DNA of 64,000 nucleotides, from NCBI RefSeq assembly GCF_000255705.1, contig NZ_JH636439.1, forward strand, positions 948,389 to 1,012,388, written 5' to 3'. Under the pieces are notes generated by a model. That model did no database searches. It was not told the origin of the DNA and worked only from the letters and a program-made list of their open reading frames with translations. Positions 42,794 to 52,265 of this stretch are shown here, in pieces. Each line of letters begins with the position of its first letter. Positions within the stretch are counted from its first letter, which is position 1. Source of the DNA: Zavarzinella formosa DSM 19928. Lineage in GTDB: Bacteria; Planctomycetota; Planctomycetia; Gemmatales; Gemmataceae. The translations under genes and the position numbers were made by a program.

Positions 42794-43882
42794 TCAGTCC
42801 TTCTTCGCATCGGGCCGGTTTTTCGAGAAAAAATCTAGCCAGGCGAGCAAGATGGCATCTCGCAATTCTTTGGAACGCCGCAATTCCTCCAGCGGTGTGC
42901 CCCAGTAAAAGCCGATCACCCCGGCGTTGTGTTTCTTGGATCCCGCGACGAATTTGGCGAAATCGTCCATCGAACATTTCAGCGGAAACGTTTCCTCAAT
43001 CACCACCGGCTTCCCAAGCGAAAACCCCTCCAAGGTCTTCAATGCCTCGTCAACTTTGTCTTGCACTGGGTACAAGTGGACGCAAACAAAATCCAAATCT
43101 TCAACGATTTTCGATGGGATAAATCCCGAGGTCAGCCCCGGCCGGTCAAGACTCCAATCAACCAAACCGATGGTGATGAGATGTTGTTTGTCAACCTTCC
43201 GAATGGCCGTCTTGAGATGTTTCACCCATTGAGCGGCAATCGCCGGTCGGGGCCGCCCGGCTTGATCGAGAGCGATGGCTTGCACGAAATGCTTGCCGCC
43301 GAAAGTCGGTCCCAGCCAATCACCGTCCTTGCGTTTCCCGCCCGGAACCACCGGTTCGTTCATCAAGTCGTAGCAGAACACAGCCGGACTCATCGCGCAT
43401 GTTCCGGCCACTGATTCCCAAAAACGAGCTTGGGTATCCCACCGGTCTTTTTCGGAGAGCTTGTCGTACCACGCGGGGACATCCTTCTTGTGGTAACATC
43501 CCAATCCCGTGAGATCGAGGTACAAGTTTTCTGACTCGGCCAGTGCCAGTAGTTTTTTCAGTCGCCCCAAATTCTTCTCGTTCGGCTTATCCGGCCCATC
43601 CATGAACTTGCCGACTTGCAGGTGAATGCGAACGACATTCGCTCCCAATTTTCGCATGTCCCGGAAAGCACGTTCAACTTTCTCCCATTCAGACTCCCAA
43701 TAATCCTCAATCAATCTCCCTTCCGCGTCGTGATCGTAATTAAAGCCCCAAGGGGCGAAGGCCTTTCCCGTGGGTTTTAGCACGAACCCTTTGCCGTCGT
43801 CAGAGACAACGATCCTTGGAATTTCCCCCATTGCGAACGAGAGCGGAGCAGTGACGAGAAGCATCAACGCAAGGCGGAACAT
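42794..43882 (-). CDS. Secreted glycoside hydrolase, GH5/cellulase-like TIM barrel
   Basis: 362 residues; AAGGAG nine bases before ATG. A signal peptide (MFRLALMLLVTAPLSFA) leads to a (beta/alpha)8 barrel: NVVRIHLQVG (early Arg), FCYDLMNEPVVPG (acid/base Glu after Asn), VCVHLYPV and KPVVIEETFPL (nucleophile Glu), as in clan GH-A. The substrate (beta-glucan or mannan) is open. It acts outside the cytoplasm. Divergent from the large PSD1 gene. Confidence 0.85.
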   Translation of the reverse strand: MFRLALMLLVTAPLSFAMGEIPRIVVSDDGKGFVLKPTGKAFAPWGFNYDHDAEGRLIEDYWESEWEKVERAFRDMRKLGANVVRIHLQVGKFMDGPDKPNEKNLGRLKKLLALAESENLYLDLTGLGCYHKKDVPAWYDKLSEKDRWDTQARFWESVAGTCAMSPAVFCYDLMNEPVVPGGKRKDGDWLGPTFGGKHFVQAIALDQAGRPRPAIAAQWVKHLKTAIRKVDKQHLITIGLVDWSLDRPGLTSGFIPSKIVEDLDFVCVHLYPVQDKVDEALKTLEGFSLGKPVVIEETFPLKCSMDDFAKFVAGSKKHNAGVIGFYWGTPLEELRRSKELRDAILLAWLDFFSKNRPDAKKD

Positions 43883-43966
43883 CGCGTTTTCTCCTTGTTT
43901 CCGTTGACAAGTTCACATTCCCAAAAGAGAAGAGAACGTCGGTCAGGCGAAATCCGAAATCACGAT

Positions 43967-43989
43967 TTGTTCTTGAAGGCGAAGAACAA
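43967..43989. promoter_or_regulatory. Inverted repeat between GH5-like and PSD1 genes
   Basis: TTGTTCTT and AAGAACAA, eight perfect pairs around GAAGGCG, in the 291-base divergent region, 84 bases before the GH5-like start. Nothing else stands out in that region. An operator is possible. Confidence 0.35.
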
Positions 43990-44173
43990 GATTCTCCCGA
44001 TGGTTGGAAAAATCACTCGCCCACAAGATAGACAACGGGAGTGATGCTATGGTACGATTATTCTCACTCCACCCGCGCGCCAAGAAACCCGCCAAGCCGC
44101 ACGGCCACAATCAACGGTCCCACCTTGTGGTGGAATGATCTGACATCCCCAACCGCTCTCCGACGGACTTACG

Positions 44174-47100
44174 ATGTCCCGATTCGGTTCTCTCCTTGCA
44201 ACGGCTGTTTTTTCGATCACTCTCCCCGCCGGACTGGCGGCTGCCGACCCGTCTCGCGCCGAGACGGAGTTCTTCGAGAAGAAAATCCGGCCGGTGTTGA
44301 TCGAGCATTGCGCGAAGTGCCATTCGGCCGAGAAGAAACAAGCAAAGGGAGGCTTCCGGCTTGACTCCCGAGCGGAGATTTTGAAGGGAGGCCGCTCCGG
44401 GCCGGGGGCCGTCTCCGGCGATCCGGCCGCGAGCCTGTTGATGCGGGCCGTGCGCGGGACCGACAAAGAACTGAAGATGCCGCCCGAGGGCGAGCCTCCG
44501 CTCAACGCCGACCAAATCCGAGATCTCGCGGCTTGGATTCAGATGGGCCTTCCTTTTCCCGGAACCGCAACCTCGGGGCCGACGGCGACGACAATGGCCG
44601 ATCTCGCCAAGGCCCGACAATTCTGGAGTTTGCAACCGCCGAAAGAAACGGCCCCGCCAACAGTGCGGGCAGGCGACTGGCCAAAGGAACCGCTTGACCG
44701 ATTCGTCTTGGCCCGATTGGAAGAAAAAGGTCTGACACCATCCCCTCCGGCGGACAAGCGAACGCTTCTTCGCCGCGCGACCTACGACCTGACCGGTCTG
44801 CCGCCGACACCCGAAGCGATGGAAGCCTTCTTGGCCGACCAATCGGAAAGTGCGTTCGAGAAGGCGATTGACCGGTTGCTCGCATCACTGGCTTACGGCG
44901 AACGCTGGGGCAGGCACTGGCTGGATGTCGCCCGGTATGCCGACACGAAGTGGGTCGGGGCCGGGGAAGAACGCCGCATTCCGTTTGCCTATGCCTACCG
45001 CGACTGGGTCATCCGGGCATTGAACGAAGACATGCCCTATGATCGCTTCATCCGTCTCCAACTGGCGGCCGACCAGATTCCGAACGCCCGGCCAACAGAT
45101 CAGGCCGCCCTTGGTTTTCTGACAGTTGGCCGATGGTTCACCGGAAACATCCACGATGTGATTGACGACCAGATTGATGTTGTCACCCGTGGTTTGCTTG
45201 GGCTGACCGTCCAATGTGCCCGTTGTCACGATCACAAGTTCGATCCGGTTTCCGCGAAGGATTATTACTCGCTCTACGGCCTCTTTGCCGCCGCGAGGAT
45301 GCCCGCCGAGGGCGCGGGAATCCTTGCCGAATTGCCCGAGACAGAACCCCCGCCGGTGGATGCCGCCACGGAGGCCGAAATCGCCCGGCTCCGGGAACGC
45401 CTCGACAAACAACTCGCCGACCGACAGGAACGAGTGCGGGCTGAATACCGCACACTAGAGAAGACGGCTGCCTACCTCATGGCGGCGACCCCCTTGGTCG
45501 GCAAATCCGACAACGACATCCGGGCGGCGGCGAAGGCCCAAGGACTGACCGAACCAATCTTGTTTGGCTGGGCCAGAATGCTCCAACGGTTCAACAAAAC
45601 TCCGCATTCCGTTTATGGCCCTTGGTTCGCGTTCGCCTCAATCCCACCCGCTGAATTTGCGGAAAAAACTGCCGCTGTTACCGAGAAGGAAAAAGCGGCC
45701 AAGATGCTGAATCGGCACGTCGCGGCGATTCTCATGTCGCCGCCGAAGTCGCTGGACGATCTGGCGAACCGATACGCAAAACTCTTCTCGAAGTTCGATT
45801 CGCCCGAGACATCGACTGATGCCGATCAGGAAACCGTGCGTCAACTAATCCGGGGCAATGACGCCCCGGCGCAAATTTCGATGGGTGAACTTGGCCAGTT
45901 CTTGTCAAAAGATGAACTTGCTGAAATGGTCCGGATGCGGCGGGAAATCTTGGCGAAAATCACCCCCCTATCTGAGCGGGCTGATCAATACCTGTCATTC
46001 CGACATGAGGCCGCTCCGGCAATCGCGGAAGTCCGGAAGTTCATCGAAACTCGTCAGGCGGCAGTGGCGGCTGAAATCCGTTCGCCCAAAAAGATCGCGG
46101 AATACTTGCTCGCCGCCCGCGAGGTCCAAGGGGCCGATGAGTTTGCTTTCAAAACGATTGTGAACGGGAAGAAACTCAATGACCGCCTGTTGCGACGATG
46201 GGTGACTTATCTGCGACAGTGCGAGGACCGAGACGACCCGGTGTTCGCCATTTGGCGAGCGTTCGCTTCGCCGGATGATGCGACCTTTTCCACGAAAGCC
46301 GCCGAGATCACATCGGCTATTCGCAAAATGCCCCGTAATAACATCGTCGCCGCGGCGTTTGCCGCCACGCCGACAACGCTCAAAGATGTTGCCGAGCGAT
46401 ATGGCGAACTCATTGCCAAACATGCTGGTTCCACCGTTATCGCAGACCCGGCCGCCGAAGCGATTCGGCAGGTGTCGGTTGCCCGCGAGTCCCCGCTTGG
46501 GTTCAAGCCGGATGAGGTGATGGATTACTTCACGCGGAAAGACACGGATGAATTACGAAACAAAGAAGTCCAATTGGCCCGAGTCTACTTTGATTCACCC
46601 GGCTCGCCGCCACGGGCGCCGGTTCTGCGAGAGTCACCTCGTGGATATGCCCAAAAAGTGTTTGTGCGCGGCAATCCGAGCCTGCCCGGCGATGATGCTC
46701 CGAGCCGTTTTTTGGCTGTGCTGGACAAGGAAAACGGGCCGCGATTTGATTCCGGCAAGGGCCGCGAACAGCTTGCCACGGCGATTACCGATTCGGCCAA
46801 TCCATTGACCGCCAGAGTGATAGTGAACCGGGTCTGGCAATGGCATTTCGGAGTCGGTTTGGTTCGCACTCCGAGCGATTTCGGCACGCGAGGGGAAACG
46901 CCGAGCCAACCAGAATTGCTTGATTATTTGGCCCGCCGGTTTGTCGCCGAGGGGTGGTCGCTCAAGAAACTCCACCGCCACATCTTGTTGTCGGCGACGT
47001 ATCAACAAGCAAGTCTGGATCGTCCGGCGGCGCGGGCGGTTGACCCGGAGAATCGGCTGTTGTGGCGGGCGACGCCGAGGCGACTCGGATTCGAGGAAGT

Positions 47101-48109
47101 CCGCGACTCTCTGCTGACGGCCGCCGGCCGACTTGATCCGTTGGGCGGCGGACTGGCCGATGATTTGACCCGCCCCAATGCCTACCGCCGGACCGTCTAT
47201 GGCATGGTTGATCGCCTCTCCCTGCCCGGCTTCTTTCGCAATTTCGACTTCCCCAGCGCGGATGCCCACGTCCCCGGCCGGTTCGAGACCGCCGGTCCGC
47301 AGCAGGCCCTCTTTTTGATGAACGACAGATTTGTCCTTGATCGTGCGGCCGACTTGGCCCGAAGGACGGAATCGGCAAAGACTCCGGAAGAGAGAATCAC
47401 CACGATTTACCGTTTGACTTATGGCCGCGCCCCATCCGCCGAGGAATTGTCGCTCGGGCTGGCGTTTGTCGGCACTGCGAAACCCGTGGCTGAACAACCG
47501 TTGACCGATGCGTGGCAGTGTGGAACCGGCGAATTCAGCGAAACCGAAAAACGCATGATAAGTTTTCAGCCATTTACGTTCTTTAGCAATGGCCAATGGA
47601 AGGGCGGCCCGCAGGAGAATGATCCGGCTGTCGGCCGGGCGAGTTTGCATGGTCGCGGTGGGAACGCCGGTCGGAATGGCCGCATCGCCGTCGTTCGCCG
47701 TTGGGTTGCTCCTCGCGATGGCACCGTGTCGATCACGGGTGTTTTGTCTTCCCAATCAAATTCGCTTCAACCAATCGGCGACGGAGTCCGTGGCCGGATT
47801 GTCTCCGGACGGCATGGGCTTCTTGGAGCGTGGCTTGTCCACGGTACCGAAGAAACAACCGACGCCACTAATGTGGTGGTGAAAACCGGGGATGTGATCG
47901 ATTTCGTGGTTGACGCCCGTGGCCGGGAGCAGCACGGAGGGTTCGAGTGGTCACCGGTCATCAAGGTGGCCGGAGACGCGAAGGCGGTGTGGGATTCAGG
48001 CAAGGATTTTAGGCCGCCAACCGCCACTGCCGTCCCGCCGGTGTTTGGCCCGTGGGAGCGGTTTTCGCAAATATTGTTGGAAGCCAACGAGTTTGTCTTT
48101 CTTGACTGA
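44174..48109 (+). CDS. Enlarged PSD1-type cytochrome protein with internal duplication and extra beta domain
   Basis: 1,311 residues, against 795 for the paralogue at 9.8 kb. Signal peptide, PSCyt1 with CAKCH (46-50), DUF1549 with GERWGRHWLDVARYA and CARCHDHKFDP, then an insert of about 400 residues, DUF1553 (RVIVNRVWQWHFGVGLVRTP; YRRTVYGMVDRLSLPGFF), an added beta-rich stretch of about 180 residues (GRNGRIAVVRRWVAPRDGTV, VVKTGDVIDFVVD) and the usual end ILLEANEFVFLD. The insert contains two related units (about 430-594 and 641-802). It is followed after 15 bases by a DUF1501 gene, so it repeats the pairing at 8.4-12.2 kb. Exported; reaction unknown. Confidence 0.9.
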   Translation: MSRFGSLLATAVFSITLPAGLAAADPSRAETEFFEKKIRPVLIEHCAKCHSAEKKQAKGGFRLDSRAEILKGGRSGPGAVSGDPAASLLMRAVRGTDKELKMPPEGEPPLNADQIRDLAAWIQMGLPFPGTATSGPTATTMADLAKARQFWSLQPPKETAPPTVRAGDWPKEPLDRFVLARLEEKGLTPSPPADKRTLLRRATYDLTGLPPTPEAMEAFLADQSESAFEKAIDRLLASLAYGERWGRHWLDVARYADTKWVGAGEERRIPFAYAYRDWVIRALNEDMPYDRFIRLQLAADQIPNARPTDQAALGFLTVGRWFTGNIHDVIDDQIDVVTRGLLGLTVQCARCHDHKFDPVSAKDYYSLYGLFAAARMPAEGAGILAELPETEPPPVDAATEAEIARLRERLDKQLADRQERVRAEYRTLEKTAAYLMAATPLVGKSDNDIRAAAKAQGLTEPILFGWARMLQRFNKTPHSVYGPWFAFASIPPAEFAEKTAAVTEKEKAAKMLNRHVAAILMSPPKSLDDLANRYAKLFSKFDSPETSTDADQETVRQLIRGNDAPAQISMGELGQFLSKDELAEMVRMRREILAKITPLSERADQYLSFRHEAAPAIAEVRKFIETRQAAVAAEIRSPKKIAEYLLAAREVQGADEFAFKTIVNGKKLNDRLLRRWVTYLRQCEDRDDPVFAIWRAFASPDDATFSTKAAEITSAIRKMPRNNIVAAAFAATPTTLKDVAERYGELIAKHAGSTVIADPAAEAIRQVSVARESPLGFKPDEVMDYFTRKDTDELRNKEVQLARVYFDSPGSPPRAPVLRESPRGYAQKVFVRGNPSLPGDDAPSRFLAVLDKENGPRFDSGKGREQLATAITDSANPLTARVIVNRVWQWHFGVGLVRTPSDFGTRGETPSQPELLDYLARRFVAEGWSLKKLHRHILLSATYQQASLDRPAARAVDPENRLLWRATPRRLGFEEVRDSLLTAAGRLDPLGGGLADDLTRPNAYRRTVYGMVDRLSLPGFFRNFDFPSADAHVPGRFETAGPQQALFLMNDRFVLDRAADLARRTESAKTPEERITTIYRLTYGRAPSAEELSLGLAFVGTAKPVAEQPLTDAWQCGTGEFSETEKRMISFQPFTFFSNGQWKGGPQENDPAVGRASLHGRGGNAGRNGRIAVVRRWVAPRDGTVSITGVLSSQSNSLQPIGDGVRGRIVSGRHGLLGAWLVHGTEETTDATNVVVKTGDVIDFVVDARGREQHGGFEWSPVIKVAGDAKAVWDSGKDFRPPTATAVPPVFGPWERFSQILLEANEFVFLD

Positions 48110-48124
48110 CCGGGAGTCGCCGAC

Positions 48125-49546
48125 ATGATTGGTTCGCACTTTGTCCCGAACGGTTTGCCCTCTCGTCGCGACATGCTCTTTCGCGGCGGCGCCGGTATCG
48201 GCGGCTTGGCTTTGGCGCATTTGCTCGGCGAAGGCAAGTCAGCAATCGCCAGTGAACTGGGTCGGCCGCATTTCGCACCCAAGGCGAAGCGGTTTGTCCA
48301 TCTGTTTGCCAATGGCGGGCCGTCGCAGGTTGATCTGTTTGACCCGAAGCCATTGTTGAAAAAGCTCAACGGCAAACCGATCCCGCGCGACATCATTCCC
48401 GGCGCGGGCGATGCCCAGGCGAGTCGCAGCCCTGCTTTTGACTCGCAGTGGAAATTCCGCAAATACGGCCAGAGCGGGATCGAGATGAGCGAGTTGCTGC
48501 CGAACCTCGGCAGTGTGGTTGATGACCTTTGCGTCGTCCGGTCAATGCACGCTGATGATATCTCGCATGACGGCGGGATCATGTTCATGAACACCGGGGC
48601 GGTTCGGCTCAGTCGGCCGAGCTTGGGGTCGTGGGTGACTTACGGGCTGGGTTCTGAAAACCAAAACCTGCCTGGCTTCATTGCTCTCTGTCCGGACGGC
48701 TATCCGCTGAACGAGGCTCAGAACTGGCAGTCGGCATTTCTCCCGCCCTCGTATCAAGGCACTTTTGTCAATTCCAAGCACCAAGAAGTGGACAAACTTG
48801 TTGAAAATATCAAGAACTCGCGGGTGTCGTCGGCCGATCAGCGGGCGCAACTCGACTTGCTGGCCCGGTTGAACGCGGCCCACCAAGCCGCCCGCCCGGC
48901 CGAAGGGCGGTTGGAGGCCCGCATCCAAAGTTTCGAGCAGGCATTCCGGATGCAGGTCGAGGCGGCCGAGGCGTTCGATCTGACCAAGGAACCGCAAAAG
49001 ATACTCGACATGTATGGCCCCGGCCCGCAAGCCCGGCAGTTGATCTTGGCCCGGCGATTACTGGAACGCGGGGTGCGAGTCGTGCAGGCGTGGTATGGCC
49101 CCGGCTTCCCTTGGGACCATCACGGCGAACTGGACGAACGCATTCCCAAAGCTTGCGCCGACATTGACCGGCCGACGGCGGCCTTCATCAAAGATTTGAA
49201 ACAACGAGGAATGCTGGACGACACTCTCGTCGTCTGGGGTGGGGAATTTGGCCGGACCCCGACGGCCGAACTCCCGCACCCGACGACGCGACCCGGTCGG
49301 GATCACAACCGCCACGGTTTCACCATCTGGATGGCCGGCGGCGGGGTCAAGAAGGGGCATGTTCACGGGACGACCGATGATGCTGGATTCGCCGCCATGA
49401 CGGACAAAGTCCACGTTCACGACCTTCATGCAACAATCCTGCATCTGCTCGGGCTGGACCACGAGAAGTTAACCTATCGATACGCCGGCCGCGATTTCCG
49501 TTTAACCGATGTTCACGGGCGTGTCGTTCGCCAAATCTTAACGTAA
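48125..49546 (+). CDS. DUF1501 secreted protein (partner of the enlarged PSD1)
   Basis: 473 residues; GGGAG before the ATG at 48125. A twin-arginine-like signal (SRRDMLFRGGAGIGGLALA) precedes DUF1501: LFANGGPSQVDLFDPKP, VVWGGEFGRTPTAE, GRDHNRHGFTIWMAGGG and HDLHATILHLLGLDHEKL. The last stretches are nearly the same as in the protein at 8.4 kb, which is also paired with PSD1, so these two are closer to each other than to the copies at 20.4 and 49.6 kb. Co-transcribed with the PSD1 gene. Confidence 0.9.
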   Translation: MIGSHFVPNGLPSRRDMLFRGGAGIGGLALAHLLGEGKSAIASELGRPHFAPKAKRFVHLFANGGPSQVDLFDPKPLLKKLNGKPIPRDIIPGAGDAQASRSPAFDSQWKFRKYGQSGIEMSELLPNLGSVVDDLCVVRSMHADDISHDGGIMFMNTGAVRLSRPSLGSWVTYGLGSENQNLPGFIALCPDGYPLNEAQNWQSAFLPPSYQGTFVNSKHQEVDKLVENIKNSRVSSADQRAQLDLLARLNAAHQAARPAEGRLEARIQSFEQAFRMQVEAAEAFDLTKEPQKILDMYGPGPQARQLILARRLLERGVRVVQAWYGPGFPWDHHGELDERIPKACADIDRPTAAFIKDLKQRGMLDDTLVVWGGEFGRTPTAELPHPTTRPGRDHNRHGFTIWMAGGGVKKGHVHGTTDDAGFAAMTDKVHVHDLHATILHLLGLDHEKLTYRYAGRDFRLTDVHGRVVRQILT

Positions 49547-49572
49547 CCGGCGGCGAAAAAAGTGATACAATG

Positions 49573-49612
49573 TTGGTGCATACCAATACTTCCTGCCAAA
49601 GTATCGCACCAA
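49573..49612 (+). promoter_or_regulatory. Stem-loop directly before a DUF1501 start codon
   Basis: TTGGTGC (49573-49579) pairs with GCACCAA (49606-49612), with TAC/GTA pairing further inside; a competing small hairpin TTGGT-GCAT-ACCAA uses the same left arm. The stem ends one base before the ATG, and no ribosome binding site is seen. Confidence 0.4.
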
Positions 49613-49613
49613 T

Positions 49614-51020
49614 ATGCCACATTCATTTTGCCCCGGTCCGCTTGCGCGTCGTGAGTTTCTGGCCGCCGGGATGCTTGGCATCGGCGGGTTGACGCTTCCC
49701 GATCTGTTTCGCATGCGAGCGCAGGCGGCCGGTTTGGGCAAGGAATCCGACCCGGAAACCTCCATCATCTTTGTGTGGCTTCCCGGCGGACCGCCCCACA
49801 TTGACATGTACGACATGAAACCGGACGCCCCGACCGAGATCCGGGGGCCGTTTAACCCGGTTCGCACCAAGGTTCCGGGAATCGATGTTTGCGAACTGAT
49901 GCCGCGACATGCGGCCATTGCCGACAAATTCTCCGTCGTCCGTTCGATTTCGCATGATTTCGCCGATCACGGCGGCGGGCACAAACGCATGATGACCGGG
50001 GTTGTTCCCGCAACGCCCGTCGATACGGTCAACGATGCCCCGGCGACCGGTTCCATCGTCGCCAAATGCCGCGAGCATCTGAACCGTGGCGTTCCCAATT
50101 ATGTGTCGATGAATCCGGGGGGACGCACCGGCGATGTGTTCGCCCAAGGAGCCGCCTACTTGGGAATGGCTCACACGCCGTTCACGGTGCAGGGCGACCC
50201 GAGCCAGCCCCAATTTAATGTTCCCGGACTTGCCCCCATCGCTTCGGTGGCATCCGGGGCCAACGACCGTTTCAAATTGCTCGCCGGACTTGATCGAATC
50301 AACCGAAAGATTGATGCCTCTGGCGCGATGGACACACTGGACCAATTCCAGCAACGCGGCGTCAACATGCTCACGACAGACCGGGCCAAAAAAGCCTTTG
50401 ATCTGTCTTTGGAATCGGATTCCGTGCGAAATCGCTATGGCCGCCATTGTTGGGGCCAGCGGGCTCTCATGGCCCGGCGTCTTGTGGAGGCGGGGGTCAG
50501 CTTTGTCACTCTCATCATGGAGAATCCGTATCAATCCGGCGTGCCGTCATTGAAGCAAGGCACCTACAATTGGGATTCGCACGCGGTGAATTGTCATATC
50601 TGGGATGATTTGAAGGTCCGTTTGCCCATTTACGACCAAGCGGTCACGGCGCTCATTGAGGATGTTTATCAGCGGGGTCTCGACAAAAAGACCATGATTC
50701 TCGTGACCGGCGAGTTTGGACGGACACCACGCATCGAGAACACCAAAGGATCACAGACTGGCGTGATGCACCCCGGCCGGGATCACTGGCCGCAGGCGAT
50801 GTCGCTCATCATGGCCGGCGCTGGCATGAAGACGGGGCAGGTGGTCGGTTCGACCAATTCCAAGGGGGAACACCCCAAGGATCGCCCGTTGACGCCGAAT
50901 GATCTCTGGGCCACGGTCTATCGCCATCTTGGCATCGACTTCAACGAGTCGTTCCTCGATCATCGCGGCCGCCCGATGCCAATTCTGCCCACCGGAACAC
51001 CGATCAGCGAACTTCTCTGA
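49614..51020 (+). CDS. DUF1501 secreted protein
   Basis: 468 residues. Signal ARREFLAAGMLGIGGLTLP with a twin-arginine-like start, then DUF1501: VWLPGGPPHIDMYDMKPDAP, SISHDFADHGGGHKRMM, LVTGEFGRTPRIEN, GRDHWPQAMSLIMAGAGMK and DLWATVYRHLGID. It resembles the copy at 20.4 kb in the final part (peptide LPTGTPISELL against QESGRPIAELV) more than its neighbour. It is 67 bases from the previous gene and convergent with the hydrolase gene (6-base gap). Confidence 0.9.
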   Translation: MPHSFCPGPLARREFLAAGMLGIGGLTLPDLFRMRAQAAGLGKESDPETSIIFVWLPGGPPHIDMYDMKPDAPTEIRGPFNPVRTKVPGIDVCELMPRHAAIADKFSVVRSISHDFADHGGGHKRMMTGVVPATPVDTVNDAPATGSIVAKCREHLNRGVPNYVSMNPGGRTGDVFAQGAAYLGMAHTPFTVQGDPSQPQFNVPGLAPIASVASGANDRFKLLAGLDRINRKIDASGAMDTLDQFQQRGVNMLTTDRAKKAFDLSLESDSVRNRYGRHCWGQRALMARRLVEAGVSFVTLIMENPYQSGVPSLKQGTYNWDSHAVNCHIWDDLKVRLPIYDQAVTALIEDVYQRGLDKKTMILVTGEFGRTPRIENTKGSQTGVMHPGRDHWPQAMSLIMAGAGMKTGQVVGSTNSKGEHPKDRPLTPNDLWATVYRHLGIDFNESFLDHRGRPMPILPTGTPISELL

Positions 51021-51026
51021 TCGGGT

Positions 51027-52265
51027 TTATTTGCCGGTCAGTTTTTCCAGTTCCGGAATGCGTTTCTTTGCTTCCTCGCCGGCTTTGGTGGCCGGGCCAT
51101 CGGCGAAGATCAGTTTCCACAATTCAATCGCTTTCTTTGCCATGTCCGGGCGCAGTTTGAGATATTGAGCCGGCAAATCACCGGAGGCATAGGAATCGAG
51201 AGACTTCGCCTCCGCGACAAGGAACTTCCGTTGTTCCACCAAGTCGTCGGCTTCCCAAGGCTTGTCAGTTTTGGCCTCATAATCCAGCAGTATCTTCTTT
51301 GCTTCCTCGGCGGATTTTGTGCCAAGCCAGCGGTTCATACAGCCTTGCAGGAGCATCAACCCGCTGAACTGCGTTTCCCGTTGTTTCAACCGTTCCTTAC
51401 CCTCTGCCAACAGCGTTTTGGCGGCGTCCTCTCGCGTTGGTTCGGTGTCAGTTTTGGCGCGCGTGGCCGGATACTTCTTCGCCAGTTCCTGCCGTGGTTT
51501 CACCCCCTCGTCGAGCCAGCGAAGAGTCTCGGGGATAATCTTTCCATCGGGAATGCCATGCCCGAGTTTGTCTTGCACCCAGACTCGTGAACGCGCGCCG
51601 ACCATTTTCAATTGCGGCCCCCGCCATCGTTCCACTTCGCCCCGGTTGAAGTCTTCCGTGCCGGTCACGAAAGCCACGCTTAGACGGTCGATGCAACGCT
51701 GCCGCAGCCATGATTCTTGCCGGAATTCTTCGGCCGCGCAGAACGACAGCACGCCGCCAAAATGTTCCGGAAGTGCGAATGCAATGGAGCAGGCGATCCG
51801 ACCGCCGCCTGAGAAACCAGCAACATAGGTGCGATCCGGGTCGGTCGGCAGCGTTCGTCGCACTTCATCCAACACGTCCAGCACGATGCGGACACGCTTC
51901 TTCATCGGACAATCGTTGCCCGCCTCGCGCACGCCGATGAAGACGAAACCAAGTTCTTTGCACGCCGTCTCAAATTGTTTCCAACCGGCGGGTTCTTTGC
52001 CAGGCGAAATGAAGAGGACGACCGGCAGCAGTTTCTTCGGATCACGTTTTGGCGGCATGAACAAATCGAACGACTGTCTCGTCGAATCATAGTCCGGGAG
52101 GAAGTCTTTCGGAATGGGATCAAGGCTGCGGTTGGTCAGGGCAAACGTCCAGTCGAGGCGTGTCGGAGCGGTGACCGCGACCATGGTTTGGTAACCTTCC
52201 TTTGGCGGGGCCGCGATAGAAGTGGCGGCCAGTGAAAAGCCCAACAGAAGCATAAGGATTTTCAT
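51027..52265 (-). CDS. Secreted alpha/beta hydrolase (esterase-like)
   Basis: 412 residues from ATG at 52265, where a signal peptide starts (MKILMLLLGFSLAATSIAA). The hydrolase fold has LLPVVLFISPGKEPAGW, YVAGFSGGGRIACSIA (nucleophile elbow GFSGG), VAFVTGTEDFN (acid) and DKLGHGIPDG (His), so the triad is complete. A helical, Lys/Glu-rich tail of about 140 residues follows. Feruloyl- or acetyl-esterase activity is a guess from this fold; the substrate is unknown. Confidence 0.83.
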   Translation of the reverse strand: MKILMLLLGFSLAATSIAAPPKEGYQTMVAVTAPTRLDWTFALTNRSLDPIPKDFLPDYDSTRQSFDLFMPPKRDPKKLLPVVLFISPGKEPAGWKQFETACKELGFVFIGVREAGNDCPMKKRVRIVLDVLDEVRRTLPTDPDRTYVAGFSGGGRIACSIAFALPEHFGGVLSFCAAEEFRQESWLRQRCIDRLSVAFVTGTEDFNRGEVERWRGPQLKMVGARSRVWVQDKLGHGIPDGKIIPETLRWLDEGVKPRQELAKKYPATRAKTDTEPTREDAAKTLLAEGKERLKQRETQFSGLMLLQGCMNRWLGTKSAEEAKKILLDYEAKTDKPWEADDLVEQRKFLVAEAKSLDSYASGDLPAQYLKLRPDMAKKAIELWKLIFADGPATKAGEEAKKRIPELEKLTGK

